A stretch of DNA of 64,000 nt from Bacteroidota bacterium (GTDB taxonomy: Bacteria; Bacteroidota; Bacteroidia; Sphingobacteriales; Sphingobacteriaceae). Below the pieces are notes generated by a model. It did not search any database, was not told where the DNA came from, and saw nothing but the letters and a program-made list of their open reading frames with translations. The DNA is taken from NCBI GenBank assembly GCA_026224775.1, contig JAMFRP010000019.1, positions 417,712-481,711 on the forward strand. The letters are read 5' to 3'. Below, in pieces: positions 1-11,495 of this stretch (positions within the stretch are counted from its first letter, which is position 1; every line of letters starts with the position of its first letter). The position numbers were made by a program, and so were the translations under genes.

Positions 1-212
1 ATAAAAACTGGCCTTGAATACAATCATTATATTCAAATAGCATGCCTGTTTAATGCATTATTAAACCAGCGGTGTATAATGAAGCAATGATAAGTTAAAT
101 TGCTGTCAGACAGACGAAGATGTGGAAAACTATTTCAGTGTGAATAAACTGATCGATAGGGATTAGCACGTAATAGTATAGTAATTAGTACACCAAGTAC
201 TACGCCCATTAA

Positions 213-1193
213 TTATTGAATAATAGCTTCGTATTTATCAATAAAGCGCCTTATAAAGCCAACCCGTTTTACAAGAAGGTTAAAAAGGTTGATGCCAATA
301 GCTGCGGTTAGTATGCCTGCAATAACATCCAATACATAATGATGACTTGCATATATTGCTGTAAACCATATGCCAAGCATCACAATTATAAAACAAGCAT
401 TGGCCCACTTTAAACGGTTTTTTAAGCCATAATAAACTACTATAACAGGGTATGCAGAATGTAAGGATGGCATAGCCGCGAATACATTTGATCCCTTTGA
501 GTAGATGGATTTAAACAGATTGATATGGAAATAGGCATCGAACTTAGATAAGCCGCCGGTACTGCCCAGTGTTAACGGGTGGAAGGTAAATCCATAGGTT
601 TGTATATACCACGGTGGTGCTGCAGGGTATAGGTAATAAACTACAAAACCCAACAGGTTAACCAGCAAAAAAGTAAAGGCGAAATAAAGGAACTGCCTTC
701 TATTCTTAAAAAACAAGTACGCTGCAAATGATAATGGAACCGGTATCCAACATAAATAAAACAGGCCGGTTACTACATCTAAAAACGTAGTTCCTTTAAT
801 TCTGAGATACTCGTTAGGGGTAACTAGTTTACCATTTAGGTTGATACCGAAGATGTGTTTTTCTAGGTGATAAAGATCGGCAATGTGTACCGTGTTGTAA
901 TTATAATTAGGGATGGCCTTCATATAATCAAAAATCACCCAGTAAAAAATGAATATTAAAAAGCCTAAAATGAATTTACGTGTATTGGTGAACACAATAA
1001 ATTTGCGTGTGCCCGGGAATATATTATTAACCTCTGGAAGATAGAACATTACATTGAATAAGAATACCAATGTAAGCTGATCAGATTTGTATCCGATCAA
1101 AAATGAAGATAGCAAGAGGTACGCAACTGATAGAAGCGAGACAATGACTACCGACTTGAAATTAATTTTTATGCTATTATCAATAGCCCCCAT
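213..1193 (-). CDS. PAP2-family inositol phosphorylceramide synthase candidate (AUR1-like)
   Basis: Polytopic membrane protein of 326 aa. It carries the three PAP2/AUR1 signatures: YPAAPPWY around residues 189-196, MPSLHSAYP at 241-249 (His245) and HYVLD at 285-289 (His285 and Asp289, the HxxxD spacing seen in yeast Aur1). Members of this branch transfer phosphoinositol from phosphatidylinositol to ceramide. The neighbours make both substrates: ceramide (serine palmitoyltransferase, GNAT, reductase) and PI (Ino1, CDP-alcohol transferase, PgpA-like phosphatase). Family-level assignment to PAP2 is firm; the inositol phosphorylceramide synthase role is inferred from the APPWY motif and context. 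It lies 4 bp downstream of the hydroxylase gene and is the last gene of the minus-strand cluster. An alternative is a generic lipid phosphatase. Confidence 0.85.
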   Translation of the reverse strand: MGAIDNSIKINFKSVVIVSLLSVAYLLLSSFLIGYKSDQLTLVFLFNVMFYLPEVNNIFPGTRKFIVFTNTRKFILGFLIFIFYWVIFDYMKAIPNYNYNTVHIADLYHLEKHIFGINLNGKLVTPNEYLRIKGTTFLDVVTGLFYLCWIPVPLSFAAYLFFKNRRQFLYFAFTFLLVNLLGFVVYYLYPAAPPWYIQTYGFTFHPLTLGSTGGLSKFDAYFHINLFKSIYSKGSNVFAAMPSLHSAYPVIVVYYGLKNRLKWANACFIIVMLGIWFTAIYASHHYVLDVIAGILTAAIGINLFNLLVKRVGFIRRFIDKYEAIIQ

Positions 1194-1197
1194 TATG

Positions 1198-1818
1198 CTA
1201 TTTTTTTATAAAATCTGACCGGAATATTTTGTCCCATAGGGGAGAGCTCACACCATAACCTTTACCGGGATCCTGATAATGATGCAGCATATGGTGTTGT
1301 TTTATTTTTTTCCAGATTTTACCTTTAAAATTAAAATGATGTATGGCATAATGCGATATATCATAAAAAAGGTATCCTAAAATAAATCCAGGGAAAAAAG
1401 CAAAAATGCAATTAAGGGGTAATATCGCTTTAAATAAAAAGTAGAAACCTGTTGCCAGGGGTATGCTTACAGATGGGGGTAATACCAGCCTTTTAGCGTC
1501 GCTTGGGTAATCATGGTGTACACCATGAAAAATAAAGTGCAAGCGCATAGCCCATGGTTTATCAGGTGGCATATAATGGAATACAAAGCGGTGCATAATG
1601 TATTCAACCAGGGTCCAGATAAATAAACCAAGTAAAAAGAATTCGGCAAAAGTGATGATGCCTAACGAAAGCTCAAAACATTTGTAAATGAAAAAGCCAA
1701 TAACAGGTATAAATATAAATAAGGGTACTGTAAAATGAACCTTGGATAAGTTTTCCAATAGGTCACTTTTAAACATCCTTACTGATTCCTCTGAGTTGGA
1801 GATATAGTTTTTTTTCAT
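1198..1818 (-). CDS. Fatty acid 2-hydroxylase (FA2H/Scs7-like), sphingolipid hydroxylase
   Basis: Di-iron membrane hydroxylase of 206 aa. The histidine clusters are H76-x4-H81, H94-x3-H98, H101-H102, H156-x3-H160-H161 and H175-H176-xx-H179-H180, followed by a GYGVSSPLWDKIF signature near 187-199. That C-terminal motif and histidine layout match the FA2H/Scs7 branch that 2-hydroxylates the N-acyl chain of ceramides. Hydrophobic segments around 31-50, 56-75 and 113-155 fit the expected topology. No cytochrome b5 domain is present, unlike the yeast and animal enzymes, so an external electron donor is needed. The gene ends 4 bp before the IPC synthase candidate, which supports a sphingolipid substrate. 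The family call is seen in sequence; the substrate is inferred. Confidence 0.88.
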   Translation of the reverse strand: MKKNYISNSEESVRMFKSDLLENLSKVHFTVPLFIFIPVIGFFIYKCFELSLGIITFAEFFLLGLFIWTLVEYIMHRFVFHYMPPDKPWAMRLHFIFHGVHHDYPSDAKRLVLPPSVSIPLATGFYFLFKAILPLNCIFAFFPGFILGYLFYDISHYAIHHFNFKGKIWKKIKQHHMLHHYQDPGKGYGVSSPLWDKIFRSDFIKK

Positions 1819-2023
1819 GGTACATCAGGGTTTAAAATGTTTTAAGTTTCTCTGCCTGTTTTATGAAATTTATTAAATAAGTATTGTAGACTGAATTTAA
1901 CCGGCTACAATTTTACTAAAGATTTTTTGAAGTATAAATGCTTCGTGTAATTATTGCTAAGATATGATATTTTACAGCGGTTGAGGATCTCAACATAAAA
2001 ATGACCAAATATAAGCATGCATG

Positions 2024-2755
2024 TTAATCTTCTTTGTTGTTTTTTTCCATTTCTTCAATGGATTTTTTTGATCCCATCAACCTGTTGTAAGCTGTGATAT
2101 TGGTTAATATCGCCATCATAGTTATTGGGATGGTAAATATTGACATGGTTTCAAAAACGTGAAATCTAATACCGGGTATATATAGCTTATAATCACCACC
2201 CATATATAACGATGCCACGCCACATATAATACCAAAAACACCTATTGTTACTACACGTTCGGGGCGTTGCATTAAGCCACCGCTGCATTCAATTCCTAAG
2301 CCTTCAGCACGTGCGCGCACGTAGCTAACCATCATTGAGCCCATCAAGGCTATAAAAGCGAATATAGAGCTCAGGAAGTAGTGATGTGCAACCAGGTAAT
2401 AACAAATACCTAAGAACATTACTTGTTCGCTGTAACGGTCAAGTACAGAGTCATACAAGGCGCCAAAGGTTGACTTCATATTGCCAAGCCTTGCAACCTG
2501 CCCATCAAGCATATCAAATAGGCCGGCAAATAATATTAAAGCGCCTGCCCAGCCAATGTAGGTAAGGTCGCCACGGTTACCTTTTTCGCCACCTATGATA
2601 AAGATAATCGCTACGCCAATATTCAACACAAAGCCAATGGTAGTTACAGCATTAGGGGTAAGGCCAATTTTTATTAATACCTTAACAAAAGGATCAATAA
2701 CTTTATAAATACCCAGTTGAAGATTTTTCCGTGCGGAGGTTTGCTGTTCCATCAT
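2024..2755 (-). CDS. CDP-alcohol phosphatidyltransferase, phosphatidylinositol-phosphate synthase candidate
   Basis: Integral membrane protein of 243 aa with the complete CDP-alcohol phosphotransferase signature D81-xx-D84-G-xx-A-R-x8-G-xxx-D102-xxx-D106. In the setting of an Ino1 gene and a PgpA-like phosphatase the expected reaction is CDP-diacylglycerol plus inositol-3-phosphate giving phosphatidylinositol phosphate and CMP, as in the inositol-lipid pathway described for Bacteroides. The sequence does not by itself exclude phosphatidylglycerophosphate or other headgroups. Two ATG codons occur at the start (residues 1 and 2). A 205-bp gap separates it from the hydroxylase downstream, so the last two genes may also have their own promoter. 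Confidence 0.85.
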   Translation of the reverse strand: MMEQQTSARKNLQLGIYKVIDPFVKVLIKIGLTPNAVTTIGFVLNIGVAIIFIIGGEKGNRGDLTYIGWAGALILFAGLFDMLDGQVARLGNMKSTFGALYDSVLDRYSEQVMFLGICYYLVAHHYFLSSIFAFIALMGSMMVSYVRARAEGLGIECSGGLMQRPERVVTIGVFGIICGVASLYMGGDYKLYIPGIRFHVFETMSIFTIPITMMAILTNITAYNRLMGSKKSIEEMEKNNKED

Positions 2756-2782
2756 TAATTATGCAATGTTAGCTTGTTTTAA

Positions 2783-5338
2783 TTAAAAATCAAATTGAAC
2801 TAATACACGTACGCCGTATTTAGCAACATCAGGGTTATCCAGATAAGTGAATCGCCTAACAAAGTCTACACGTACAAACTTAAAAATATTTTCAATACCA
2901 ACGCTTGCTTCTATATATGGCGTACTTCCTAATGCGTAAGTTATTGGCCTTCCATCAGGATAAAGTGGGTATTGGTATAAATTAGAGTGTAAAGCAGGAT
3001 TATTCTGATCGCTCAAACCACCCCATATTCCTTTAAATGATGCAACCTCGCGCCATTTTAATTTTTTCAATAATGGGATCTTGTTAAAGAAGAAACCCTG
3101 GAAATGCTGATCTATGTTTATACTCTCGTAATGATCACCAACAAACTCCAAAAAGTTCATTAAGTTATATGAGTATAGATCATACGCATATGTTTGATTC
3201 GCCCGGAAAATATTTAATAATGGGTAAGGTACTTGCCCGAAGATATGCCCTAATTCAACCCTTACATCAGCAAAGCCAAACTGTGAATTATAAAAGCGTT
3301 TGTCGATTTGTGCATGTAGTTTTTGATAGGAGTAACTACTATTAAAAACATCTTTAAAACCTTGTGTATAATCAATTTCATATACCGGGAAAGCGTTAGG
3401 TATAGGTGTACGATATATTTTGCCCTGATAAAATTGCTCACCTGGTGCATAGCGGAATTGTAAATTAGCCTCAGAAGTAGTTAAATCCTGGATGTTAGTA
3501 GTATTACCATCCTGATTTGTTAAAAATGTTAGTGAACCGGCAGGTGATTGTGTCCGGTTAGTGAAGGTTAAGTTATACGAGAAATGACTATCAAATTCGT
3601 GTGTATAATTCAACCTGTAAAACTCGTTGTACAAATACTTATCGTTATTACCACGTTTGAATGATAACAAGAAGTTGTCTTCCTGCACGAATTGCAGATC
3701 TTCGCCCGGTATGGTTACATCCTTCTGATAACTTGCCCGGATATAATCTTGCGGGAATTTATAAATAGACTTATCGTTCAACGAGTAGGTCGCACTTAAA
3801 AAATACTTCCATTTTTCATCTTTAAACCCGTAAGCGGCATAAGTTTCAAAATAGTATCTGGTGCTCAGCTCCGGTGTAGTACGGCCACCTAATCGTAACC
3901 TTAAACCTTCAACCGGGTTAAAGCTGTAAAAAGTATTGGCGGGGCCAACCTCAAACCATCCAAAGCCTTTATAGCCTGCTAATAGTAAGGTGGCTATATC
4001 GGTAAGGCGTTTAAACGACGGCATGTTTCTTAAGCTGTCGGTGTTTTTATAAACTTTTGATTCGGCAGTAGTTAAAGTATCTAAACGATTTTGGCTCCAG
4101 TATTGATCGCTACGGCTTGAGGAGTTATCAAGCTCTGTAACCTCATTCCCCACATAAGTACTATCGGGTTGGGGAGAATTTACTTTATAATCGCTAAATG
4201 TTATTGTCCGGGTTCCATATAAACCACCATCCTTATTTTTATTGAAACCAAAATCAGCAATCATACTGTTTTTGCTTAAGTGATAACGGCCGTCAGGATT
4301 TTTTTCAAATGTAAGATCAACATTCAAATCCTTTACAAAGTTTAGATTGATGTTTTTATTAGCATATAGTCGGGCCTTTTGTACCGCGTAATTGCCATCA
4401 AGGGTAATATATATTTTACCCATGAATAATAAATCGGTGGTGTTGCGTGGAGTAAAACTTAATTCAACCACCTTTTTGCCATCAACTTCTAATGTATCCG
4501 TAATAAAAAACTTATAAAAGGTTGGCGCGCTTTCTGCAATCGGGCTCAGAAAGTTATTGGTCATTAAAAATATGCTGTTTTGATAGATATCAATATCGGC
4601 ATACATATGTTTAAAATATTGGCTAATACCATTTGCATCCAGGGCAGCTCCAAAATCTACTTTCTTTTGAGCAAGTATATTTGTTTTTGTTTTAGAGGGG
4701 CTTTTACGGTAATAAACCTGTGACAATTTTTCGTCAAGATAAACCGGTAACAAAGATTTTCCGGGCACAGTTGTGCTGTCGCGATTATCAATAATGAACT
4801 TATATTTTTGAAAGAACTTTTTATCAGAAAATGTAGTGGAAACGTTGGCAAATGAGAATGCCATTTTATCGTATTCTTTATACTGCACGTAATCATATGC
4901 AGTAGGGCGGTTCTGTGGCTTATGGGCGATAACCTGGCGAATCAGTTCAACGGCAGGGTTTCCTTTATTACGATATTTTGGTTTTTTACCAGCTTTTATG
5001 GTTACCGTGTTAAGTTGCTGCGCCTGTGGAAACAGCCTAACGTTTACAACCTGTGTTTGGCCTGCAACAATAGGTAAAGTGGCATCTTTATAGCCAACAA
5101 ATGTTATTTTTATATGATCAAATGTTTGTGTAGTGGTTATACTGAATTTTCCATGGCTATCAGTATTAGTACCTATAGAGCTACCAGCAAATAAAACAGT
5201 TACATAGGATAACGGTTTTTTAGTACTTGCATCGTTTACGGTACCACTCACAACAGTAGTTTGCGCCAATAAAGCGTTGGTAAGTAGTAGGGCAAATGCC
5301 AATAATGAAAACTTTTTTAGTAAATATTTATAATCCAT
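2783..5338 (-). CDS. DUF5686 outer-membrane protein with N-terminal carboxypeptidase-regulatory-like domain
   Basis: Large secreted protein of 851 aa. The start is placed at the ATG at 5338 because the signal peptide (positively charged MDYKYLLKKF, hydrophobic core, ending NALLAQ) begins there; an extended frame reaches 5407 but adds only an uncharacteristic leader. After the signal comes a CarboxypepD_reg-like beta-sandwich (GTVNDASTKKPLSYVTV), then a long DUF5686 region, and a C-terminal half rich in alternating hydrophobic strands that looks like an outer-membrane barrel ending in Phe (VLVQFDF). Function unknown. It lies inside the lipid cluster, 27 bp upstream of the CDP-alcohol transferase, which raises the possibility of a role in exporting or sensing the lipid, but its 319-bp upstream gap allows independent expression. 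Confidence 0.85.
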   Translation of the reverse strand: MDYKYLLKKFSLLAFALLLTNALLAQTTVVSGTVNDASTKKPLSYVTVLFAGSSIGTNTDSHGKFSITTTQTFDHIKITFVGYKDATLPIVAGQTQVVNVRLFPQAQQLNTVTIKAGKKPKYRNKGNPAVELIRQVIAHKPQNRPTAYDYVQYKEYDKMAFSFANVSTTFSDKKFFQKYKFIIDNRDSTTVPGKSLLPVYLDEKLSQVYYRKSPSKTKTNILAQKKVDFGAALDANGISQYFKHMYADIDIYQNSIFLMTNNFLSPIAESAPTFYKFFITDTLEVDGKKVVELSFTPRNTTDLLFMGKIYITLDGNYAVQKARLYANKNINLNFVKDLNVDLTFEKNPDGRYHLSKNSMIADFGFNKNKDGGLYGTRTITFSDYKVNSPQPDSTYVGNEVTELDNSSSRSDQYWSQNRLDTLTTAESKVYKNTDSLRNMPSFKRLTDIATLLLAGYKGFGWFEVGPANTFYSFNPVEGLRLRLGGRTTPELSTRYYFETYAAYGFKDEKWKYFLSATYSLNDKSIYKFPQDYIRASYQKDVTIPGEDLQFVQEDNFLLSFKRGNNDKYLYNEFYRLNYTHEFDSHFSYNLTFTNRTQSPAGSLTFLTNQDGNTTNIQDLTTSEANLQFRYAPGEQFYQGKIYRTPIPNAFPVYEIDYTQGFKDVFNSSYSYQKLHAQIDKRFYNSQFGFADVRVELGHIFGQVPYPLLNIFRANQTYAYDLYSYNLMNFLEFVGDHYESINIDQHFQGFFFNKIPLLKKLKWREVASFKGIWGGLSDQNNPALHSNLYQYPLYPDGRPITYALGSTPYIEASVGIENIFKFVRVDFVRRFTYLDNPDVAKYGVRVLVQFDF

Positions 5339-5657
5339 GTATTTTATGCAAGTGAACAAACCAGTTTTTGTTTTACAAATGGGGTTATTAAATGATATAG
5401 TTAACAATCCATTACAATAAGCGTTTTTAATTTAATGCACTACTAAAGAGCATGTTTGAGGTACGTTGTTACTTAACTCAAAGTTTTATATTATAGTATT
5501 AAATCAAATACTGATTGCTGTCGCTGCAAAGTTAATTAATCGTTTGATTAATTTTATATCTGAAAAGTAATAAGTTGTCAGTTAATGTAGTTTAAAGGTA
5601 AAAAAACGAGGGTTGCTATTTTTAGAGTTTCGTTTTTTATTGTTATCTGCTTGTAGA
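5339..5657. other. Intergenic region inside the lipid cluster
   Basis: 319 bp with no convincing gene, strongly AT-rich. It is the longest gap in the minus-strand lipid cluster and so the likeliest place for an internal promoter for the DUF5686 gene. On the minus strand TAACTTTG (5534-5527) matches the Bacteroidota -7 consensus TAnnTTTG, but I see no good TTTG -33 element at the right spacing, so no promoter is called. Confidence 0.4.
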
Positions 5658-6032
5658 TTAAGCAAATACGAATTTTTTTTGTAGCATGTAGTTATATCCT
5701 ACACCAACAATAACAGCTACTATTATTTTTGATATAAAATAACTAATGCCGCAATAGTGTGTTACAACAAATACACCAAAAGTGGTTAACAGCATATTGC
5801 CGCCCCATATTATTAAATATTTAATAAGCTGGGCATGTACTTTTTTATCTCGGCCATCAAAAACCCATCGCCTGCCAAGTGCAAAGTTTGTAACACCGCC
5901 AACAAATGTGCCTGCAAAGCTGGCAGCTACGTACCAAACTCCAAAAACCTCTTTGCAAACTATGGTAGTAAGAAAGTCGAAAAATGTAGAGATAATTGAA
6001 GAGGCTTGCGCCTTAATAAAAGTGGTTGACAT
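5658..6032 (-). CDS. GtrA-family membrane protein (putative lipid-linked sugar flippase)
   Basis: Small protein of 124 aa with four predicted hydrophobic helices. It shows the usual GtrA pattern of an early GG-TNF-GRRWVF motif (about residues 45-59) and a second half ending YNYMLQKKFVF. GtrA proteins are thought to flip or assist translocation of polyprenyl-phosphate-linked sugars. The start overlaps the stop of the PgpA-like gene by 1 bp, indicating co-translation with the inositol-lipid genes. This suggests either sugar decoration of the inositol lipid outside the cytoplasm or a flippase-like role for a lipid intermediate; both are inference. Confidence 0.85.
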   Translation of the reverse strand: MSTTFIKAQASSIISTFFDFLTTIVCKEVFGVWYVAASFAGTFVGGVTNFALGRRWVFDGRDKKVHAQLIKYLIIWGGNMLLTTFGVFVVTHYCGISYFISKIIVAVIVGVGYNYMLQKKFVFA

Positions 6033-6487
6033 TAAAATAATTTAAATGCTACAACGGCTTGTAGTAATATGTTAGTATAAATACCTGCCAGCACATCATC
6101 GGCCATTACGCCCCATCCTCCGTTGAAATGTTCCATATCCCTTATAAAAAGGGGCTTTTTGATATCGAAGAACCGGAAAAGTATTAATGCACATAACACA
6201 TATGTTACATTTACCGGTAAAAAAAGTAAACTGAAGCACATACCTGAAACCTCGTCAATTACCACTCGTTGGTGGTCTTTGCCCCAAAGAGGCTCAACTT
6301 TATTCCCTGCCCAAACACCTAAGATGGTGATAAGCAAAGTAATTATTACAGATAATATAGCGGGTGGATAACCACCAACCCAGGCGAAATACCAGCAAAT
6401 ACAACACGCAACAGCAGCTACTGTTCCGGCGCCTTTGCCAATATAACCTATGCCCAGGCTGGTGGCACTCAGTTTAAAAAACAACAT
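6032..6487 (-). CDS. PgpA-like lipid phosphatase, phosphatidylinositol-phosphate phosphatase candidate
   Basis: Membrane protein of 151 aa of the PgpA family. Motifs seen: DEVSG at 79-83 with preceding Asp78, RFFDIKKP at 105-112, and GGWGVMADDVLAG at 123-135. The N-terminal glycine-rich segment reads GIGYIGKGAGT rather than the usual APGT form. Canonical PgpA dephosphorylates phosphatidylglycerophosphate; next to Ino1 and a CDP-alcohol transferase it more likely removes the phosphate from phosphatidylinositol phosphate to give PI, as reported for the PgpA-like member of the Bacteroides inositol-lipid cluster. It lies 6 bp after Ino1. Family call firm, substrate inferred. Confidence 0.82.
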   Translation of the reverse strand: MLFFKLSATSLGIGYIGKGAGTVAAVACCICWYFAWVGGYPPAILSVIITLLITILGVWAGNKVEPLWGKDHQRVVIDEVSGMCFSLLFLPVNVTYVLCALILFRFFDIKKPLFIRDMEHFNGGWGVMADDVLAGIYTNILLQAVVAFKLF

Positions 6488-6493
6488 TTACTA

Positions 6494-7816
6494 TTATAAA
6501 GTATCAACCAATTCCTGGTAGTAATCTAAACCCAGGTGAGTGATCAAATCTTCACCCATCATGTGGCGCAAAGTGTTTTGTAGTTTCATTAATTGCTTGA
6601 AAATATCATTTTCAGCAGGCAGGCCTGGTGCTGTTTGTGGCGATTTTAAGTAGAATGATAACCATTCCTGAATACCGCTCATTTCAGCTCTCTTAGCCAA
6701 ATCGATAAATAAAGCAAGATCTAATGCAATTGGCGCTGCTAAAATAGAATCGCGGCAAAGGAAATTGATCTTGATCTGCATTTTGTAGCCTAACCAGCCA
6801 AAAATATCGATGTTATCCCAGCTTTCTTTGTTATCGCCGTGTGGCGGATAGTAGTTGATACGTATTTTGTGATACAGATCGCCGTATAATTCAGGGTTTC
6901 TTTCAGGTTGAAGAATGTCTTCTAACACACCTAATTTTGAAACTTCTTTTGTTTTGAAGTTATCCGGATCATCCAAAACTAAACCATCGCGGTTACCCAG
7001 GATATTAGTTGAAAACCAACCCGAAACACCTAATGAACGTGCAGCCAAACCTGGCGCAAGTATAGTTTTCATTAAAGTTTGGCCCGTTTTAAAATCTTTA
7101 CCTGCAATTGGGGTATTTGTTTGTTTAGCAAGTTCAACTAAAGCAGGGGTGTCAACAGTTAAGTTAGGAGCGCCGTTTACATAAGGTATGCCCATTTTTA
7201 ATGCTGCATAAGCGTATATCATACTTGGTGATATTAACTTATCATCGTCTAACAATGCTTGCTCAAAAGCTGCAACAGATTCGTGTATAGCTGATGTTTC
7301 GTAATAGATCTCAGTTGATCCGCACCAGATTAAAACAATACGGTCGCAATCATTTTTTGCTTTAAAATCTTTAATGTCCTGCATTACCTGTTGAGCAAGC
7401 TCATAGCGAGTACCAGTTTTAACGTGGGTAGCAGTAAGGTTTTTAGCATAGTTTTGGTCAAAAGCAGCCTTCATCGGCACAATTACTTCTAATCCATCTT
7501 TTACTTTATTTAGCAGGCTTTCTTCTAGTACCTTAGCATGCATAGCAGCTTCGTATACGTTATCTGAGTATACATCCCATCCACCAAAAACAATATCGTT
7601 AAGGTCGGCAATAGGCACAAACTCTTTAATCTTTGGGTTACGGTTTTCCGTTCTCTTACCTAAACGAATGTTTCCCATTTGAGTTAGGGAACCTACTGGT
7701 TGTGATATTCCTTTTTTTACAGCTTCAACACCGGCAATCAGTGTAGTAGCTACCGCGCCTAATCCTGGTATTAATATTCCCAGTTTTCCTTTGGCAGGTT
7801 GAATGTTACTTTTCAT
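6494..7816 (-). CDS. ino1: Inositol-3-phosphate synthase (Ino1/MIPS)
   Basis: Cytoplasmic enzyme of 440 aa converting glucose-6-phosphate to 1L-myo-inositol-3-phosphate using NAD as an internal redox cofactor. The N-terminal Rossmann loop GILIPGLGAVATT (13-25), the GSTEIYY segment, NGAPNLTVDTP and the conserved C-terminal GWLGYKMQIKINFLCRDS region fit the family well. It supplies the headgroup precursor for the downstream CDP-alcohol transferase and phosphatase. It follows the SDR reductase by 30 bp and precedes the PgpA-like gene by 6 bp, joining the sphingolipid and inositol halves of the cluster in one run of genes. Confidence 0.95.
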   Translation of the reverse strand: MKSNIQPAKGKLGILIPGLGAVATTLIAGVEAVKKGISQPVGSLTQMGNIRLGKRTENRNPKIKEFVPIADLNDIVFGGWDVYSDNVYEAAMHAKVLEESLLNKVKDGLEVIVPMKAAFDQNYAKNLTATHVKTGTRYELAQQVMQDIKDFKAKNDCDRIVLIWCGSTEIYYETSAIHESVAAFEQALLDDDKLISPSMIYAYAALKMGIPYVNGAPNLTVDTPALVELAKQTNTPIAGKDFKTGQTLMKTILAPGLAARSLGVSGWFSTNILGNRDGLVLDDPDNFKTKEVSKLGVLEDILQPERNPELYGDLYHKIRINYYPPHGDNKESWDNIDIFGWLGYKMQIKINFLCRDSILAAPIALDLALFIDLAKRAEMSGIQEWLSFYLKSPQTAPGLPAENDIFKQLMKLQNTLRHMMGEDLITHLGLDYYQELVDTL

Positions 7817-7846
7817 TTACTTTGTTTTATGTTAACTTATTTGTAG

Positions 7847-8829
7847 CTAAAGCCATTTATTTGTTTTGTACCAGTTAAGTGTTTCAGTTAAGCCGGCATC
7901 AAGGTTAAACAGGGGATAATAACCAAGGTCGTATTTAGCTTTGTCTATTTCACAAGACCAATTGACGGCCATTAATTCCAGTAATTTTTCAGAATTGAGT
8001 ACAGCTGCTTTGCTGCTCAAAGAACCGACTTTTTCTGATATCAGAGCGATTAATTTCACAAAATTTACAGGGAGATGAAACTTTACAGTTTTCAAATTTA
8101 GCACATTTTTGGCAATTGTAGCTAATTCATATCGGTTATAAAAGTTGCCATCGCTCAAATTATAAGTGTTCTGATTGCTGATATAGAGCGCTTTAATGGC
8201 TACCGCCGCCAAATCCTTAACGTAAATAAAGCTTAACTTTTGTTCCGTATGGCCTATGTAAGGCTCAATTCCCAATTTTAACTGTTTGAAAAAAATAAAT
8301 ATGTCTTTATCTCTTGGGCCATATATAGCGGTTGGCCTTAGGATAGTATAGTTTAATGAAGTAATGCTTTTTAGCTTTTCTTCGGCTAAAAGCTTGCTTT
8401 TGCCATAGGCCGTAATGGGGTTTGGTAGGGTCTCTTCCGTAATTATTCCTGGTAAGGTATTGAGTGGCCCTACTGCTGCAAGGCTACTTATTAATACGAA
8501 GGATTTTAAATTTATATCCGTTGATTTTGCCGCTGCTGCCAGGTTAAAAGTATATTCCGCATTAACTGTGTTGTATTCGTCGGCGGTTCTGGCGGTAGTA
8601 ACACCGGCGGCGTGTATAATATAATCGTATTGTTTTTCTTTCAATTCCTTCTTTAGGGCGATGATGTTACCTAAATCAGGATAAGTATAGGTGATGTTGA
8701 AATGTTTAAGATGATCGATCTTGCTGGTTTTACGTACCGCTACATATACATCCAGGTTACTATGCAGTGCTTCTTCAATCAGATGATAACCCACAAAACC
8801 ACTCGCACCGGTTATTAAAACCCGCTTTT

Positions 8830-8833
<4 letters not shown>
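7847..8833 (-). CDS. Extended SDR/NAD-dependent epimerase-like reductase, 3-ketosphinganine or 3-ketoceramide reductase candidate
   Basis: Protein of 328 aa with an extended-SDR fold: nucleotide-binding GASGFVG at 9-15, HAAGVTTAR near 74-82, and the catalytic Y143-xxx-K147 pair. Although the family is usually annotated as sugar epimerase, enzymes of this type act as the keto reductase in bacterial sphingolipid synthesis (Caulobacter CerR; the BT_0972 product of Bacteroides thetaiotaomicron). Its start overlaps the stop of the GNAT gene by 4 bp, and that gene in turn overlaps serine palmitoyltransferase, so the three are translationally coupled. The SDR family is certain; the sphingoid substrate is inferred from this coupling. 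Confidence 0.82.

Positions 8834-11495
<2,662 letters not shown>

Noticed and set aside
1..212. Terminator for the lipid cluster at 48-66 (GTTTAAT/ATTAAAC)
   Set aside because: Only a 7-bp AT-rich stem without a T run, about 150 bp past the last stop; too weak to call.
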